Shown here in pieces: positions 1-10,577 of a stretch of 64,000 nucleotides of DNA; position 1 is the first letter of the stretch, and the number at the start of each line of letters is the position of its first letter. The position numbers and the translations under genes were made by a program. The notes below the pieces were generated by a model that made no database searches, was not told the origin of the DNA, and saw only the letters and a program-made list of their open reading frames with translations. Source of the DNA: Rhodanobacter thiooxydans (GTDB lineage: Bacteria; Pseudomonadota; Gammaproteobacteria; Xanthomonadales; Rhodanobacteraceae); contig NZ_CP127409.1 in the NCBI RefSeq assembly GCF_030291135.1, positions 1-64,000 on the forward strand, in the 5' to 3' direction.

Positions 1-1323
1 ATGAGTGATCTGTGGCGGCGCTGCCTTGAGCGCCTCGAAGGCGAGCTGAGCGCCGAAGACCTGCATACCTGGCTGATGCCGCTGCAGTCGCGCGAAGATG
101 CCAACGGCCTGCAGCTGTTCGCACCGAACTCCTACACCCTGGACACCGTGCGCGGGCGCTACCTGGAACAGATCGAAGCCGTGCTGCTGCAGCTTGGCGG
201 CAAGCCCTGCCCGGTGCGACTGGAGGTCGGCTCCAGCGCGGCCCGGCCGGCACCGCCCGCCAGGACGACGCTGGCTCCCCGGGCCGCACCGGCGCCCGCC
301 TTCAGCCACAACCTGGACCCGCACTACACCTTCGAGACCTTCGTCGAGGGCAAGTCGAACCAGCTCGGCAAGGCCGCCGCGATGCAGGTGGCGACCAACC
401 CCGGCCGCGCCTACAACCCGCTGCTGCTGTACGGCGGCACCGGCCTGGGCAAGACCCACCTGATGCACGCCGCCGGCAACCTGATGCGCGAGCGCAACCC
501 GGACTGCAAGGTGCTGTACCTGCGTTCGGAGCAGTTCGTCGGCTCGATGATCGAGGCGCTGCGCGCCAAGAGCATGGACCAGTTCAAGCAGCGCTTCCGC
601 TCGGTCGATGCGCTCTTGATCGACGACATCCAGTTCTTCGCCGGCAAGGACACCACGCAGGAGGAGTTCTTCCACACCTTCAACGCGCTGTTCGAATCCA
701 AGCAGCAGATCATCCTTACCTGCGACCGCTACCCGAAGGAAGTGGACAAGCTGGAGCCGCGGCTGAAGTCGCGTCTGGGCTGGGGCCTCAGCGTGGCGAT
801 CGAGCCGCCGGACTTCGAGACACGCGCGGCGATTCTGCTGTCCAAGGCGCACGACAAGGGCGTGGCGGTGGACGAGCACGTGGCGATGCTGCTGGCCAAG
901 CGCATCCGCTCCAACGTGCGCGACCTCGAGGGCGCGCTGAACACGCTGGCGGCGCGGGCGAACTTCTACGGCAAGCCGATCACCACCGAGTTTGCGGAGG
1001 AAACCCTGCGCGACCTGCTGGCCACGCACGCGCAGGCGGTCACCATCGCCAACATCCAGAAAATCACCGCCGAATACTTCAACGTGCGCCTGCAGGATCT
1101 GCTGTCCAAGCGGCGCGTGCGTTCGCTGGCGCGGCCGCGGCAGATCGCGATGACCCTGTCCAAGGAACTCACCGAGCACAGCCTGCCGGAGATCGGCGAG
1201 GCGTTCGGCGGGCGCGACCACACCACGGTGATGCACGCCTGCAAGACGATCCGCAAGTTCATCGAGACCGACGCGCGCATGCGCCAGGACTGGGAGCAAC
1301 TGATCCGCACGCTCACCGGTTGA
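1..1323 (+). CDS. dnaA: Chromosomal replication initiator DnaA
   Basis: DnaA is the AAA+ ATPase that binds DnaA boxes at oriC and opens the duplex. The 440-residue protein has the family layout. Domain I is at the N-terminus ([15 protein letters not shown]), followed by a proline/alanine-rich linker around residues 80-100. The ATPase core has Walker [10 protein letters not shown] at 145-153 and Walker B LLIDD at 205-209. The C-terminal DNA-binding domain carries the signature [14 protein letters not shown]. The length is normal for the family. It is first in the order dnaA-dnaN-recF-gyrB. The ATG at base 1 gives a canonical N-terminus, so the sequence was probably linearised here. Any promoter lies outside the window. 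Confidence 0.98.
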   Translation: MSDLWRRCLERLEGELSAEDLHTWLMPLQSREDANGLQLFAPNSYTLDTVRGRYLEQIEAVLLQLGGKPCPVRLEVGSSAARPAPPARTTLAPRAAPAPAFSHNLDPHYTFETFVEGKSNQLGKAAAMQVATNPGRAYNPLLLYGGTGLGKTHLMHAAGNLMRERNPDCKVLYLRSEQFVGSMIEALRAKSMDQFKQRFRSVDALLIDDIQFFAGKDTTQEEFFHTFNALFESKQQIILTCDRYPKEVDKLEPRLKSRLGWGLSVAIEPPDFETRAAILLSKAHDKGVAVDEHVAMLLAKRIRSNVRDLEGALNTLAARANFYGKPITTEFAEETLRDLLATHAQAVTIANIQKITAEYFNVRLQDLLSKRRVRSLARPRQIAMTLSKELTEHSLPEIGEAFGGRDHTTVMHACKTIRKFIETDARMRQDWEQLIRTLTG

Positions 1324-1567
1324 GCCATGATCGGCAAAGATTATGGATAAGCGGTGGCCCAAGCTGTGGATAATGGGTGGAAGGTTTCGCCCCTGAAGTT
1401 ATCCCCAAACCGTCCACCGGCAGGCAGCCCGTTCAAGCACAACCAAGAAACGTCATAAAATATTGATTTTGAACAAGAAAACAGGGTAGAAAAGTTACCC
1501 ACCGGTACAACAACAACCACTAAACTTCTTTTAAAGACAGAACAGCAGGTAGAGGGGAAGCACAGCC
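1324..1567. other. oriC: dnaA-dnaN intergenic region, probable replication origin (oriC)
   Basis: This 244-bp gap holds a perfect inverted DnaA box TGTGGATAA (1365-1373). A one-mismatch copy TATGGATAA lies at 1342-1350 and a forward TTATCCCCA at 1399-1407. They are followed by an A/T-rich tract (about 1455-1500, including ATAAAATATTGATTTTGAA) that would suit duplex unwinding. The tract also contains a possible dnaN promoter, TTGATT (from 1463) with TAGAAA about 18 bp downstream. The boxes and the A/T tract are seen directly. That this gap rather than the region upstream of dnaA is the functional origin is inferred. GC-skew reversal and an autonomous-replication assay would settle it. Confidence 0.6.
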
Positions 1568-2668
1568 ATGCAATTCAGCATCCAACGAGAAGCTCTGCTC
1601 AAACCGCTGCAGCAGGTGGTGGGTGTGGTTGAACGCCGCCAGACGCTGCCCGTACTGGCCAACCTGCTGGTCAAGGTCGGCGACGGGAAGCTGTCGCTGA
1701 CCGGAACCGACCTCGAAGTGGAGATGGTGGCCACCGCCGAGGCAGAGAAACTGGCCGATGGCGAGATCACCATTCCCGCCCGCAAGCTGTTCGACATCGT
1801 GCGGGCGCTGCCTGACGGCGCGCGGATCGAGCTCAAGCTCAACGGCGACCGCGTGGCGCTGAACGCCGGGCGCAGCCGTTTCACGCTGACCACCCTGCCG
1901 GCCAGCGAATTTCCCACCGTCGACGAAATCGAGCTGGTGGAAAAAGTCAGCCTGCCGGAAGAGGCCTTGCGCGACCTGATGGAACGCACCGCGTTCGCAA
2001 TGGCCAACCAGGACGTGCGCTACTACTTGAACGGCATGCTGCTGGACCTGCAGGAGCACACCCTGCGCTGCGTGGCCACCGACGGGCATCGCCTGGCAAT
2101 GAAGGAAACCGGCTTGCAGAGCTCGGTCAGCACGCGCCGGCAGATCATCATTCCGCGCAAGGGCGTCAACGAGCTGATTGGCCTGCTGGAAACCGGCGAT
2201 GGCCAGGTCGAGCTGGAGTTTGGCCGCAATCACCTGCGCGTGCGCCGCGGCGACGTGGTGTTCACCTCCAAGCTGATCGACGGCCGCTTCCCGGACTACG
2301 AAGCGGTGATTCCGCTGGGCGCGGACAAGACTGCCACGCTGGACCGCGAAGTGCTGCGCGGCGCGCTGCAGCGCGCGGCGATCCTGTCGAACGAGAAGTA
2401 CCGCGGCGTGCGGCTGGAACTGTCGCCGGGCAAGTTGCGCATCGTGGCGCACAACCCGGAGCAGGAGGAGGCGGTCGAGGAGGTCGAGGCTGACACCCAT
2501 GTGTCCGACCTGGCGGTCGGCTTCAACGTGGGCTATCTGCTCGATGCGCTGGCCGCCCTGCGCGGCGACAAGGCACGCTTGAGCCTGCGCGATGCGCAGT
2601 CCAGCTGCCTGGTGCAGGAACACGACAACGAGCACGCCCGTCACGTGATCATGCCGCTGCGGCTCTGA
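1568..2668 (+). CDS. dnaN: DNA polymerase III sliding clamp (beta subunit)
   Basis: DnaN forms the ring-shaped dimer that tethers DNA polymerase III and other repair factors to DNA. The 366-residue protein has the three-fold repeated clamp architecture. It starts MQFSIQREALLKPLQQVVGV and ends with the conserved tail HVIMPLRL. Other hallmarks are the YYLNGMLLD and RCVATDGHRLA segments around residues 150-180 and the IDGRFPDYE motif. The start ATG follows a GAGGGG ribosome-binding site. It lies between dnaA and recF as in most Gammaproteobacteria. Nothing is unusual in length or motifs. Confidence 0.98.
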   Translation: MQFSIQREALLKPLQQVVGVVERRQTLPVLANLLVKVGDGKLSLTGTDLEVEMVATAEAEKLADGEITIPARKLFDIVRALPDGARIELKLNGDRVALNAGRSRFTLTTLPASEFPTVDEIELVEKVSLPEEALRDLMERTAFAMANQDVRYYLNGMLLDLQEHTLRCVATDGHRLAMKETGLQSSVSTRRQIIIPRKGVNELIGLLETGDGQVELEFGRNHLRVRRGDVVFTSKLIDGRFPDYEAVIPLGADKTATLDREVLRGALQRAAILSNEKYRGVRLELSPGKLRIVAHNPEQEEAVEEVEADTHVSDLAVGFNVGYLLDALAALRGDKARLSLRDAQSSCLVQEHDNEHARHVIMPLRL

Positions 2669-2707
2669 CAGGCAACGCATGGCCCTCGCTACGCGCGGCA
2701 GGCACAG

Positions 2708-2744
2708 GCAACGCCGGGGTTCCCGCCAGGGACTCCGGCGTTGC
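2708..2744. terminator. Stem-loop between dnaN and recF
   Basis: GCAACGCCGG (2708-2717) is exactly complementary to CCGGCGTTGC (2735-2744), giving a 10-bp stem with a 17-base loop. Only a short T-rich stretch (TGTTTA) follows, so termination would be partial at best. It may attenuate read-through into recF, whose start is 20 bases downstream. Confidence 0.4.
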
Positions 2745-2764
2745 TGTTTAGGGGTGTTTTCCGG

Positions 2765-3844
2765 ATGAGGCTGGAACAACTCCGCGTGCGCGGACTGCGC
2801 TGCCTCACCGACGTCAGCGTGGCGCTGGACCCGGCGATCAACGTTTTCGTGGGGGCGAACGGCGCCGGCAAGACCAGCATGCTGGAAGCGGCCTTTCTGT
2901 TGTCGCATGCCCGTTCCTTTCGCAGCGGTGCCAAGGAAGCGCTGTTGCAGCGGGGTGCCGCGCAGCTGTCGGTCTTTGCCGAGTTGTGCCTCGCCGATCA
3001 ACGGATCGCCCGGCTTGGCCTGGGCCGGGACGGGACGCGCTGGGAGGCGAAGCTGGACACGGTGAATGTGGCGCTCGGGCAACTGGTGGGCGAATGCGCG
3101 GTGGTCTGTTTCGAGCCAGGGTCGCATGCGTTGATCGCGGGTGCCGCCGAGGAGCGCCGTCGCTATCTGGACTGGGGTGTGTTCCACGTGGAACACGAAT
3201 TCCTGGCCGGTTGGCGCCGCTACCAGCGGGCGTTGAAACAGCGCAACAGCCTGTTGCGTGCCGCCACGACGCCCACGGATGCGCTGCTCGCGCCATGGGA
3301 GGCGGAACTGGCGCAGTCGGCCCATCAGATCGACCTGCAACGGCGCGCCTACCTGGACCGGTTGCGCCCGAAACTGCTGGACAGCGTCGCCCGTTTGCTG
3401 CCTGAACTGGGCGCCCTCGACCTGCGTTATCGCCGCGGGTGGTCGGATGAGCTGGACCTGGCCCAGCAGTTGCGCGACCACCGGGGCAGGGATCTGGCCC
3501 GAGGGCATACCACGCTGGGGGTGCATCGGGCGGACTGGTCGATCACGTTCGAACAGGCACCGTTGCGCGAGCATCTGTCCCGTGGTCAGGAAAAGCTCAC
3601 CGCGCTAGCCTGCATGCTGGCCCAGGCCGAGTTGTACGCCGAACACCGGGGGGAGTGGCCGATCGTCTGCCTGGACGACCTCGCCTCGGAGCTGGATCAG
3701 GCCCATCAGGCGGCGGTGGTGTCGCTGTTGGCGGCGGCCCACGCCCAGGTCCTGCTGACCGGAACCGAATTGCCAGTCGCGCTGCAGGGTCTGCCGGCGC
3801 GCGTGTTCCACGTGGAACAAGGCGAGCTGGCGCGCCTGCTATAA
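2765..3844 (+). CDS. recF: DNA replication and repair protein RecF
   Basis: RecF is an SMC-like ATPase that helps RecO and RecR load RecA onto gapped DNA. The 359-residue product has Walker A GANGAGKTS at residues 30-38. Towards the C-terminus it has the ABC-type signature LSRGQEKL followed by Walker B WPIVCLDDLASELD. The ATG at 2765 (MRLEQLRVRGLRC) matches the usual RecF N-terminus. A TTG 24 bases upstream is also open, but it would add a non-conserved octapeptide. The coding sequence contains two identical parS-type palindromes, both read as VFHVE in this frame, listed separately. Confidence 0.96.
   Translation: MRLEQLRVRGLRCLTDVSVALDPAINVFVGANGAGKTSMLEAAFLLSHARSFRSGAKEALLQRGAAQLSVFAELCLADQRIARLGLGRDGTRWEAKLDTVNVALGQLVGECAVVCFEPGSHALIAGAAEERRRYLDWGVFHVEHEFLAGWRRYQRALKQRNSLLRAATTPTDALLAPWEAELAQSAHQIDLQRRAYLDRLRPKLLDSVARLLPELGALDLRYRRGWSDELDLAQQLRDHRGRDLARGHTTLGVHRADWSITFEQAPLREHLSRGQEKLTALACMLAQAELYAEHRGEWPIVCLDDLASELDQAHQAAVVSLLAAAHAQVLLTGTELPVALQGLPARVFHVEQGELARLL
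3180..3195. promoter_or_regulatory. parS: parS-type centromere palindrome, copy 1 (inside recF)
   Basis: TGTTCCACGTGGAACA is a perfect 16-bp palindrome, extendable to 18 bp at 3179-3196. It matches the ParB-binding parS consensus of Gammaproteobacteria (TGTTYCACGTGRAACA type). It lies within the recF coding frame, about 1.8 kb from the probable oriC, where parS sites are expected. parAB are not in this window. Confidence 0.75.
3804..3819. promoter_or_regulatory. parS: parS-type centromere palindrome, copy 2 (end of recF)
   Basis: This is a second perfect copy of TGTTCCACGTGGAACA, 624 bp downstream of the first and near the 3' end of recF. Both copies encode the same pentapeptide VFHVE in the recF frame. 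An identical 16-mer twice within 640 bp at an origin is very unlikely by chance and supports a chromosome-partition role. Confidence 0.75.
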
Positions 3845-3876
3845 TCGAAGGGTTGCATCTCCCCGAGATCGCATAA

Positions 3877-6372
<2,496 letters not shown>

Positions 6373-6635
6373 TCCGCTCTCGCCGGTCCGAAGCCCCGCC
6401 GCCGCCGGCGTGGGACCGGCGAACTCGGCGAACTCGGCGGGACCCGAGGAACGGGTGCCCGCGTGGCGACCGGTGGAAGGCAAATAATTGCCCCTTGGTC
6501 AGGGAAGGTTGTCCAAGTAATTGATTTTTAACAACCTTTGATGCGGCGCTGCAACTTGTTATCCCGTGCCGGGTCAGGTTACGCTTTGCAATCCCCCGCG
6601 TCGTTACGACACGCCCTGACATTATGAGGATCACC
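6373..6635. other. gyrB downstream gap with hairpin and tandem 9-mers
   Basis: GCCGGTCC (6382-6389) pairs with GGACCGGC (6413-6420), forming a hairpin just after gyrB without a T-run. It is followed by direct repeats of GGCGAACTC. Downstream the sequence turns A/T-rich (about 6515-6565), which is where a promoter for the next gene would lie. I cannot place -35 and -10 boxes with confidence. Confidence 0.35.
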
Positions 6636-7925
6636 ATGAAGCATGCCCGAGGGTTAACCATGCTGGCCGGCATTGCGCTGTTGCTGGGCGTGGCCAGCAG
6701 CCCGGCGCTGGCGCGCAAGAGCGACGACGCCAAAACCAAGAAGGAAGTGCTCTACCCGAACGCGACCCGCGCCGAGCCGAAGCTCGACCTGACCAGCGAG
6801 AAGGACCAGAAGAACCTCAACGAAGGCCTGGACGCGGTCAATGCCGGCGACAAGGCCAAGGCCGAACCGCTGCTGCAGTCGATCATCGACGGCAGCAAGA
6901 GCAAGTATGCCCAGGCGCTGGCCCTGCAGGGCCTGGCCAGCCTCCACTACAACGACGGCGACACCAAGGGCGCGATCAGCTCGCTGCAGCGCTCGCTGGC
7001 GCTCGGTGTGATGCCGAATGACACCTACTTCCAGCTGATGTACATGCTGGCGCAGTTCCAGCTGGCCGACGAGCAGTATCAGCCCGCGCTGGACACAATC
7101 GCCAAGTGGCGCGCCGAGGGCAAGAAGGAAACCGCCGATTCGTACGCGCTCGAAGGCAACGCCGACTACCGGTTGAGCAAGTATCCGGAAGCGATCGCCG
7201 CCATCAACAAGGCCAAGTCGCTGACCGACAAGCCGCAGCCGACCTGGGACCAGATCCTGATGGCCAGCTATTCCGAATCCGGCCAGGACGACAAGGCGGC
7301 CGCCCTGGCCACCAGCCAGCTCAATTCCAATCCGGGTGACCCGAACGCGCTCAACAACGCGGTTGCGGTGCTGATGCAGGCGCACAAGTACCCGGAAGCC
7401 ATCCAGATGATGGAAAAGGCCCGTGCCGACGGCAAGCTCAGCAAGGACACGCAGTACGTGAACCTGGCCAAGCTGTACCTGATCACCGGCCAGGACAGTT
7501 CCGACCCGGCGCCGAACGCGACCAAGGCCCAGCAGGTGCTTGAGGAAGGCATGAGCAAGGGCGTGGTCAAGCCCGACGCGGAAACCTACGTGCTGCTGGG
7601 CCAGTCTGCCGAGATCGCGAACAACATCGACAAGGCGATCGGCTACTACAACAAGGCCCAGCCGATCGCCACCGATGGCGAGCCCGCACTGCGCGCCGGA
7701 CGCCTGCTGCTGAGCGAGAACAAGTACAGCCAGGCCAAGGGCCTGGTCCAGCAGGCCCTCGACAAGGGCGTGAAGCACAAGGGTACGGCGTACATGCTGC
7801 TGGCCGAGTCCGAGCGTGGCTTGAAGAACAAGCCTGCGGCGATCGCCGCGATGAAGAAGGCCGCACAGGATCCGGAGACGGCGGCAAAGGCAAAGGACTG
7901 GCTGAAAAAGACCGGTGCTGACTGA
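6636..7925 (+). CDS. Periplasmic tetratricopeptide-repeat protein upstream of tonB
   Basis: The 429-residue protein begins with a clear Sec signal peptide (hydrophobic core around residues 9-20, cleavage after SPALA). It continues with multiple TPR-like helical pairs, for example ALALQGLASLHYNDGDTKGA and AYMLLAESERGLKNKPAA. TPR proteins act as binding scaffolds, and nothing here indicates catalysis. The ATG at 6636 is preceded by GAGGAT at the right distance. An ATG 12 bases earlier is a less likely start. It lies 216 bp upstream of tonB on the same strand, so a role in energy transduction or outer-membrane uptake is plausible but unproven. Confidence 0.8.
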   Translation: MKHARGLTMLAGIALLLGVASSPALARKSDDAKTKKEVLYPNATRAEPKLDLTSEKDQKNLNEGLDAVNAGDKAKAEPLLQSIIDGSKSKYAQALALQGLASLHYNDGDTKGAISSLQRSLALGVMPNDTYFQLMYMLAQFQLADEQYQPALDTIAKWRAEGKKETADSYALEGNADYRLSKYPEAIAAINKAKSLTDKPQPTWDQILMASYSESGQDDKAAALATSQLNSNPGDPNALNNAVAVLMQAHKYPEAIQMMEKARADGKLSKDTQYVNLAKLYLITGQDSSDPAPNATKAQQVLEEGMSKGVVKPDAETYVLLGQSAEIANNIDKAIGYYNKAQPIATDGEPALRAGRLLLSENKYSQAKGLVQQALDKGVKHKGTAYMLLAESERGLKNKPAAIAAMKKAAQDPETAAKAKDWLKKTGAD

Positions 7926-8141
7926 CCGGCCGAAGCACCTGGCAAGCCGCGGGGTGGATGGACGTCCATAGTCTGCCCCGCAGCGCTATACAAATGTCAT
8001 GTGCTGTTGTACCGTTGAAACCTTTCCCTGCGTCTCCCCAGCGGCAAGTTCCCTCCGGGTCCGTCCAGGCATTCAGACGGTTCCGGGTCAAGCCCTGCGG
8101 CAACGTTCTCTTCTGATCGATCAGCTCCAGACTAGTGACAG

Positions 8142-8801
8142 ATGGCCTCAAGTAACGAAGAAATCGGGCGCGAGCCGTTTAGTTGGAAACGCACCTGGGC
8201 ATTGGCAGTTGCCATCGGGCTGCATGCGTTTGCCTTCCTGTTGATCGTGGCGCCGATGGCGCCGCCGAATCAGAACCACAAGGAAAAGGAACGCATCGTC
8301 CAGGTGAACTTCATCGAGCCGCCGCCGCCGCCGCCGCCGCCACCGCCGCCGCCGCCGGAGCCGCCGAAGCAGCCGCCGCCGAAGATCATTCAGCAGCTCA
8401 AGCCGCCACCGACGCCGCCGCCACCGACCCCGCCACCACCGGTGGAAGAGGTTTCGGCGAACGCGACCCCGGCACCGCCGCCGGCACCGCCAGCTCCGCC
8501 GGCACCGCCATCGGATATCACGGCCAGTTCGGATCTCAGCTACAACAGCCAGATCAAGCCGAAGTATCCGCCGCAGGCGGTTCGCCAGCGGCATGAAGGC
8601 ACGGTGGTGCTGATGATCCTGGTGGGCGTGGATGGTTCGCCGAAGGACATCAAGATCGACCGGTCCAGCGGTTACCACGAACTCGATCGTGCTGCCATGG
8701 ATGCCGCACGTCGTTGGCGCTTCAATCCAACGATTCGAAATGGACAAAAAGTTGAAGGCTACGCACGCGTTCCGGTCAACTTCAATCTCAACCAGCTGTA
8801 A
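8142..8801 (+). CDS. tonB: Energy transducer TonB
   Basis: TonB spans the periplasm and passes proton-motive-force energy from ExbB/ExbD to outer-membrane TonB-dependent receptors. The 219-residue protein has a short cytoplasmic N-terminus and one transmembrane helix (about residues 20-40, LAVAIGLHAFAFLLIVAP). A long proline-rich spacer (about residues 60-126) includes a run of 14 prolines. The C-terminal TonB fold carries KPKYPPQAVRQRHEGTVVL and the WRFNPTIRNGQ segment. It heads a tonB-exbB-exbD-exbD operon. One client could be the TonB-dependent receptor at 46.2-48.6 kb. No convincing Fur box was seen upstream. Confidence 0.95.
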   Translation: MASSNEEIGREPFSWKRTWALAVAIGLHAFAFLLIVAPMAPPNQNHKEKERIVQVNFIEPPPPPPPPPPPPPEPPKQPPPKIIQQLKPPPTPPPPTPPPPVEEVSANATPAPPPAPPAPPAPPSDITASSDLSYNSQIKPKYPPQAVRQRHEGTVVLMILVGVDGSPKDIKIDRSSGYHELDRAAMDAARRWRFNPTIRNGQKVEGYARVPVNFNLNQL

Positions 8802-8857
8802 CCGGGTCCGCCCGGTTTACAGTTACAGTTCACGCTTGACTTCCCTAGGGTAGCGTT

Positions 8858-9631
8858 ATGTTCCTACAGACTCCTGCAACGACCGATGCCGCACAGGCCA
8901 TGGGTGGCAATACCAACGCCGAAGCCATGAAACAGATGGGCTTCGACAACCTGATCCAGAACTTCGACTGGCTCGGCTGGGTGGTCTTCGTGACCCTGGT
9001 CGTGATGTCGTTCCTGTCGTGGTACTTCATCATCGCCAACGGCATCCGCAATGCGACGGTGAAGGCTCGCGCCGACAAGGTCATCAACGGCTTCTGGGGC
9101 AACGGCTCCACCCAGGACGCGATCCGCGAACTGGAAGCCCAGCCGCGCAGCGAGCCGTTCTCCAAGATCGCGCTCGATGCCGCCTCGGCGGTCGCCCATC
9201 ACCAGCAGGCCACGGCAGCGGCAGGCACCACCGGCCGTCTGGCCGAGTCGCTCAGCCGTTCGGAGTTCATCGACCGCGCCCTGCGTCAGGCCGTGGCTCG
9301 CGAGAGCATGCGCCTGGAAGGCGGCATGACCCTGCTCGCCACGGTCGGTTCCGCCGCGCCGTTCGTCGGTCTGCTCGGTACGGTGTGGGGCATCTACCAC
9401 GCCCTGATCCGCATCGCGGCTTCCGGCAATGCGTCGATGAACGCGGTGGCCGGCCCGGTCGGCGAGGCGCTGATCATGACGGCGTTCGGTCTGTTCGCCG
9501 CCATCCCGGCTCTGTTCGCCTACAACTTCTTCAGCCGCTCGAACCGCGTGGTGTACGCCCGCTTCGATGAATTCGCCCACGACCTGCACGATTTCTTCGC
9601 CACTGGTTCGCGCGTCGACAGCTCGAAGTGA
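8858..9631 (+). CDS. exbB: MotA/TolQ/ExbB proton channel protein ExbB
   Basis: ExbB forms the inner-membrane pentamer that, with ExbD, converts proton flow into TonB movement. The 257-residue protein has three membrane segments. One is near residues 38-58 (WLGWVVFVTLVVMSFLSWYF) and two flank the conserved channel motif in the second half (LLATVGSAAPFVGLLGTVWG and AGPVGEALIMTAFGLFAAIPA). The ATG lies 56 bp after tonB, next to an AGGGTAG element. exbD follows 11 bp after its stop, so the genes are co-transcribed. Confidence 0.95.
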   Translation: MFLQTPATTDAAQAMGGNTNAEAMKQMGFDNLIQNFDWLGWVVFVTLVVMSFLSWYFIIANGIRNATVKARADKVINGFWGNGSTQDAIRELEAQPRSEPFSKIALDAASAVAHHQQATAAAGTTGRLAESLSRSEFIDRALRQAVARESMRLEGGMTLLATVGSAAPFVGLLGTVWGIYHALIRIAASGNASMNAVAGPVGEALIMTAFGLFAAIPALFAYNFFSRSNRVVYARFDEFAHDLHDFFATGSRVDSSK

Positions 9632-9642
9632 GGAATTGACCC

Positions 9643-10065
9643 ATGTCGATGAGCGTAGGAGGCAATTCCGGCGGCCCGATGTCGGAAATCAACGTCACGC
9701 CGCTGGTCGACGTGATGTTGGTACTGCTGATCATCTTCATGATCACGGCGCCCCTGATGTCGCACTCCATCACGATCGACCTGCCGATCGCGAATCCGAA
9801 GACCAAGGAACCGGAGTTGGTGGTTCCGCCGCTGGATCTGGCGGTCAAGCAGGATGGCAGCATGTACTTCAATGACCATCTGGTCAGCGAGGCCGAGTTG
9901 CGGGCGCAGTTTGCGGTGAATGCGCAGAAGTCGCCCCAGCCGGAGCTGCAGATCCGTGCGGACAAGAACACCGAGTTCAAGGTCGTGAAGAAGATCATCG
10001 GCGACGCCAAGGATTCGGGCATGGTGCATGTCGGCTTCATGACCACTGACGCGCCGAAGGGGTGA
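9643..10065 (+). CDS. exbD: Biopolymer transport protein ExbD, copy 1
   Basis: ExbD is the single-pass partner of ExbB; its transmembrane aspartate takes part in proton translocation. The 140-residue product starts MSMSVGGNSGGPMSEINVTP. It has the conserved helix DVMLVLLIIFMITAPLM, preceded by VTPLVDVM where the functional Asp lies. A periplasmic domain follows, ending in a KKIIGDAKDSGMVHVGF segment. It is 11 bp from exbB and 7 bp from the second exbD. The 5' ends of the two exbD genes are nearly identical at the nucleotide level. Confidence 0.94.
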   Translation: MSMSVGGNSGGPMSEINVTPLVDVMLVLLIIFMITAPLMSHSITIDLPIANPKTKEPELVVPPLDLAVKQDGSMYFNDHLVSEAELRAQFAVNAQKSPQPELQIRADKNTEFKVVKKIIGDAKDSGMVHVGFMTTDAPKG

Positions 10066-10072
10066 TCTGAAG

Positions 10073-10477
10073 ATGTCATTCTCTACCAACACGACCGGTC
10101 CGATGTCGGAGATCAACGTCACGCCGCTGGTCGACGTGATGTTGGTGCTGTTGATCATCTTCATGATCACGGCACCGGTGCTGGCCCACAAGATCCAGGT
10201 GGACCTGCCTCAGCCGAACCCGAACCCCACGCCGCCGACCAACCCGCTGGATCCGATCCATCTGAAGATCGACCAGGCCGGTGCGCTGTACTGGAACGAC
10301 ACGCCGGTCGACGAGCTGGGCCTGAAGGCGCAGCTCGCGGTGATCGCCCAGCAGAGCAACCAGCCGGAAATCCAGATCGCTGCGGATGATGCGGTGGCCT
10401 ACCAGTACGTGGCACGGGTGCTGGCGGACGCGAAGAGCTACAACCTGGTCAAGATCGGTTTCACCGAGAACTTCTGA
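10073..10477 (+). CDS. exbD2: Biopolymer transport protein ExbD, copy 2
   Basis: This is a second 134-residue ExbD paralogue with the same MSEINVTPLVDVMLVLLIIF start and a divergent periplasmic domain richer in proline (NPNPTPPTNPLDP). Tandem exbD genes are known in Xanthomonads, where the second copy was reported not to be needed for iron uptake. A specialised role here is therefore inference. It is the last gene of the operon, followed 27 bp later by a strong terminator. Confidence 0.93.
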   Translation: MSFSTNTTGPMSEINVTPLVDVMLVLLIIFMITAPVLAHKIQVDLPQPNPNPTPPTNPLDPIHLKIDQAGALYWNDTPVDELGLKAQLAVIAQQSNQPEIQIAADDAVAYQYVARVLADAKSYNLVKIGFTENF

Positions 10478-10504
10478 CCGGACGCTGCCGCGGCAGCACG
10501 CAAC

Positions 10505-10540
10505 AAAAGAAAACCCCCGCCTTGCGCGGGGGTTTTCTTT
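10505..10540. terminator. Strong bidirectional rho-independent terminator
   Basis: AAAAGAAAACCCCCGC, a short loop, then GCGGGGGTTTTCTTT form a GC-rich stem extended by A-T pairs. There is a T-rich tract on either strand. It separates the convergent tonB-exbBDD operon and pdxJ and can serve both. Confidence 0.9.
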
Positions 10541-10577
10541 GGTGCGCTCGGTGATCGGCGCCGTCGCGGCGCCCTGT

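Noticed and set aside
1520..3574. 684-codon minus-strand frame across dnaN and recF
   Set aside because: It is antisense to two well-supported genes and rich in Gln/Arg without motifs.
7926..8141. Fur box upstream of tonB
   Set aside because: No 19-bp GATAAT-type inverted repeat could be found in the gap, so iron control is not claimed.
8320..8520. CCG-repeat tract considered as a repeat array or CRISPR
   Set aside because: It is simply the proline codon run of TonB; there are no spacers or separated repeats.
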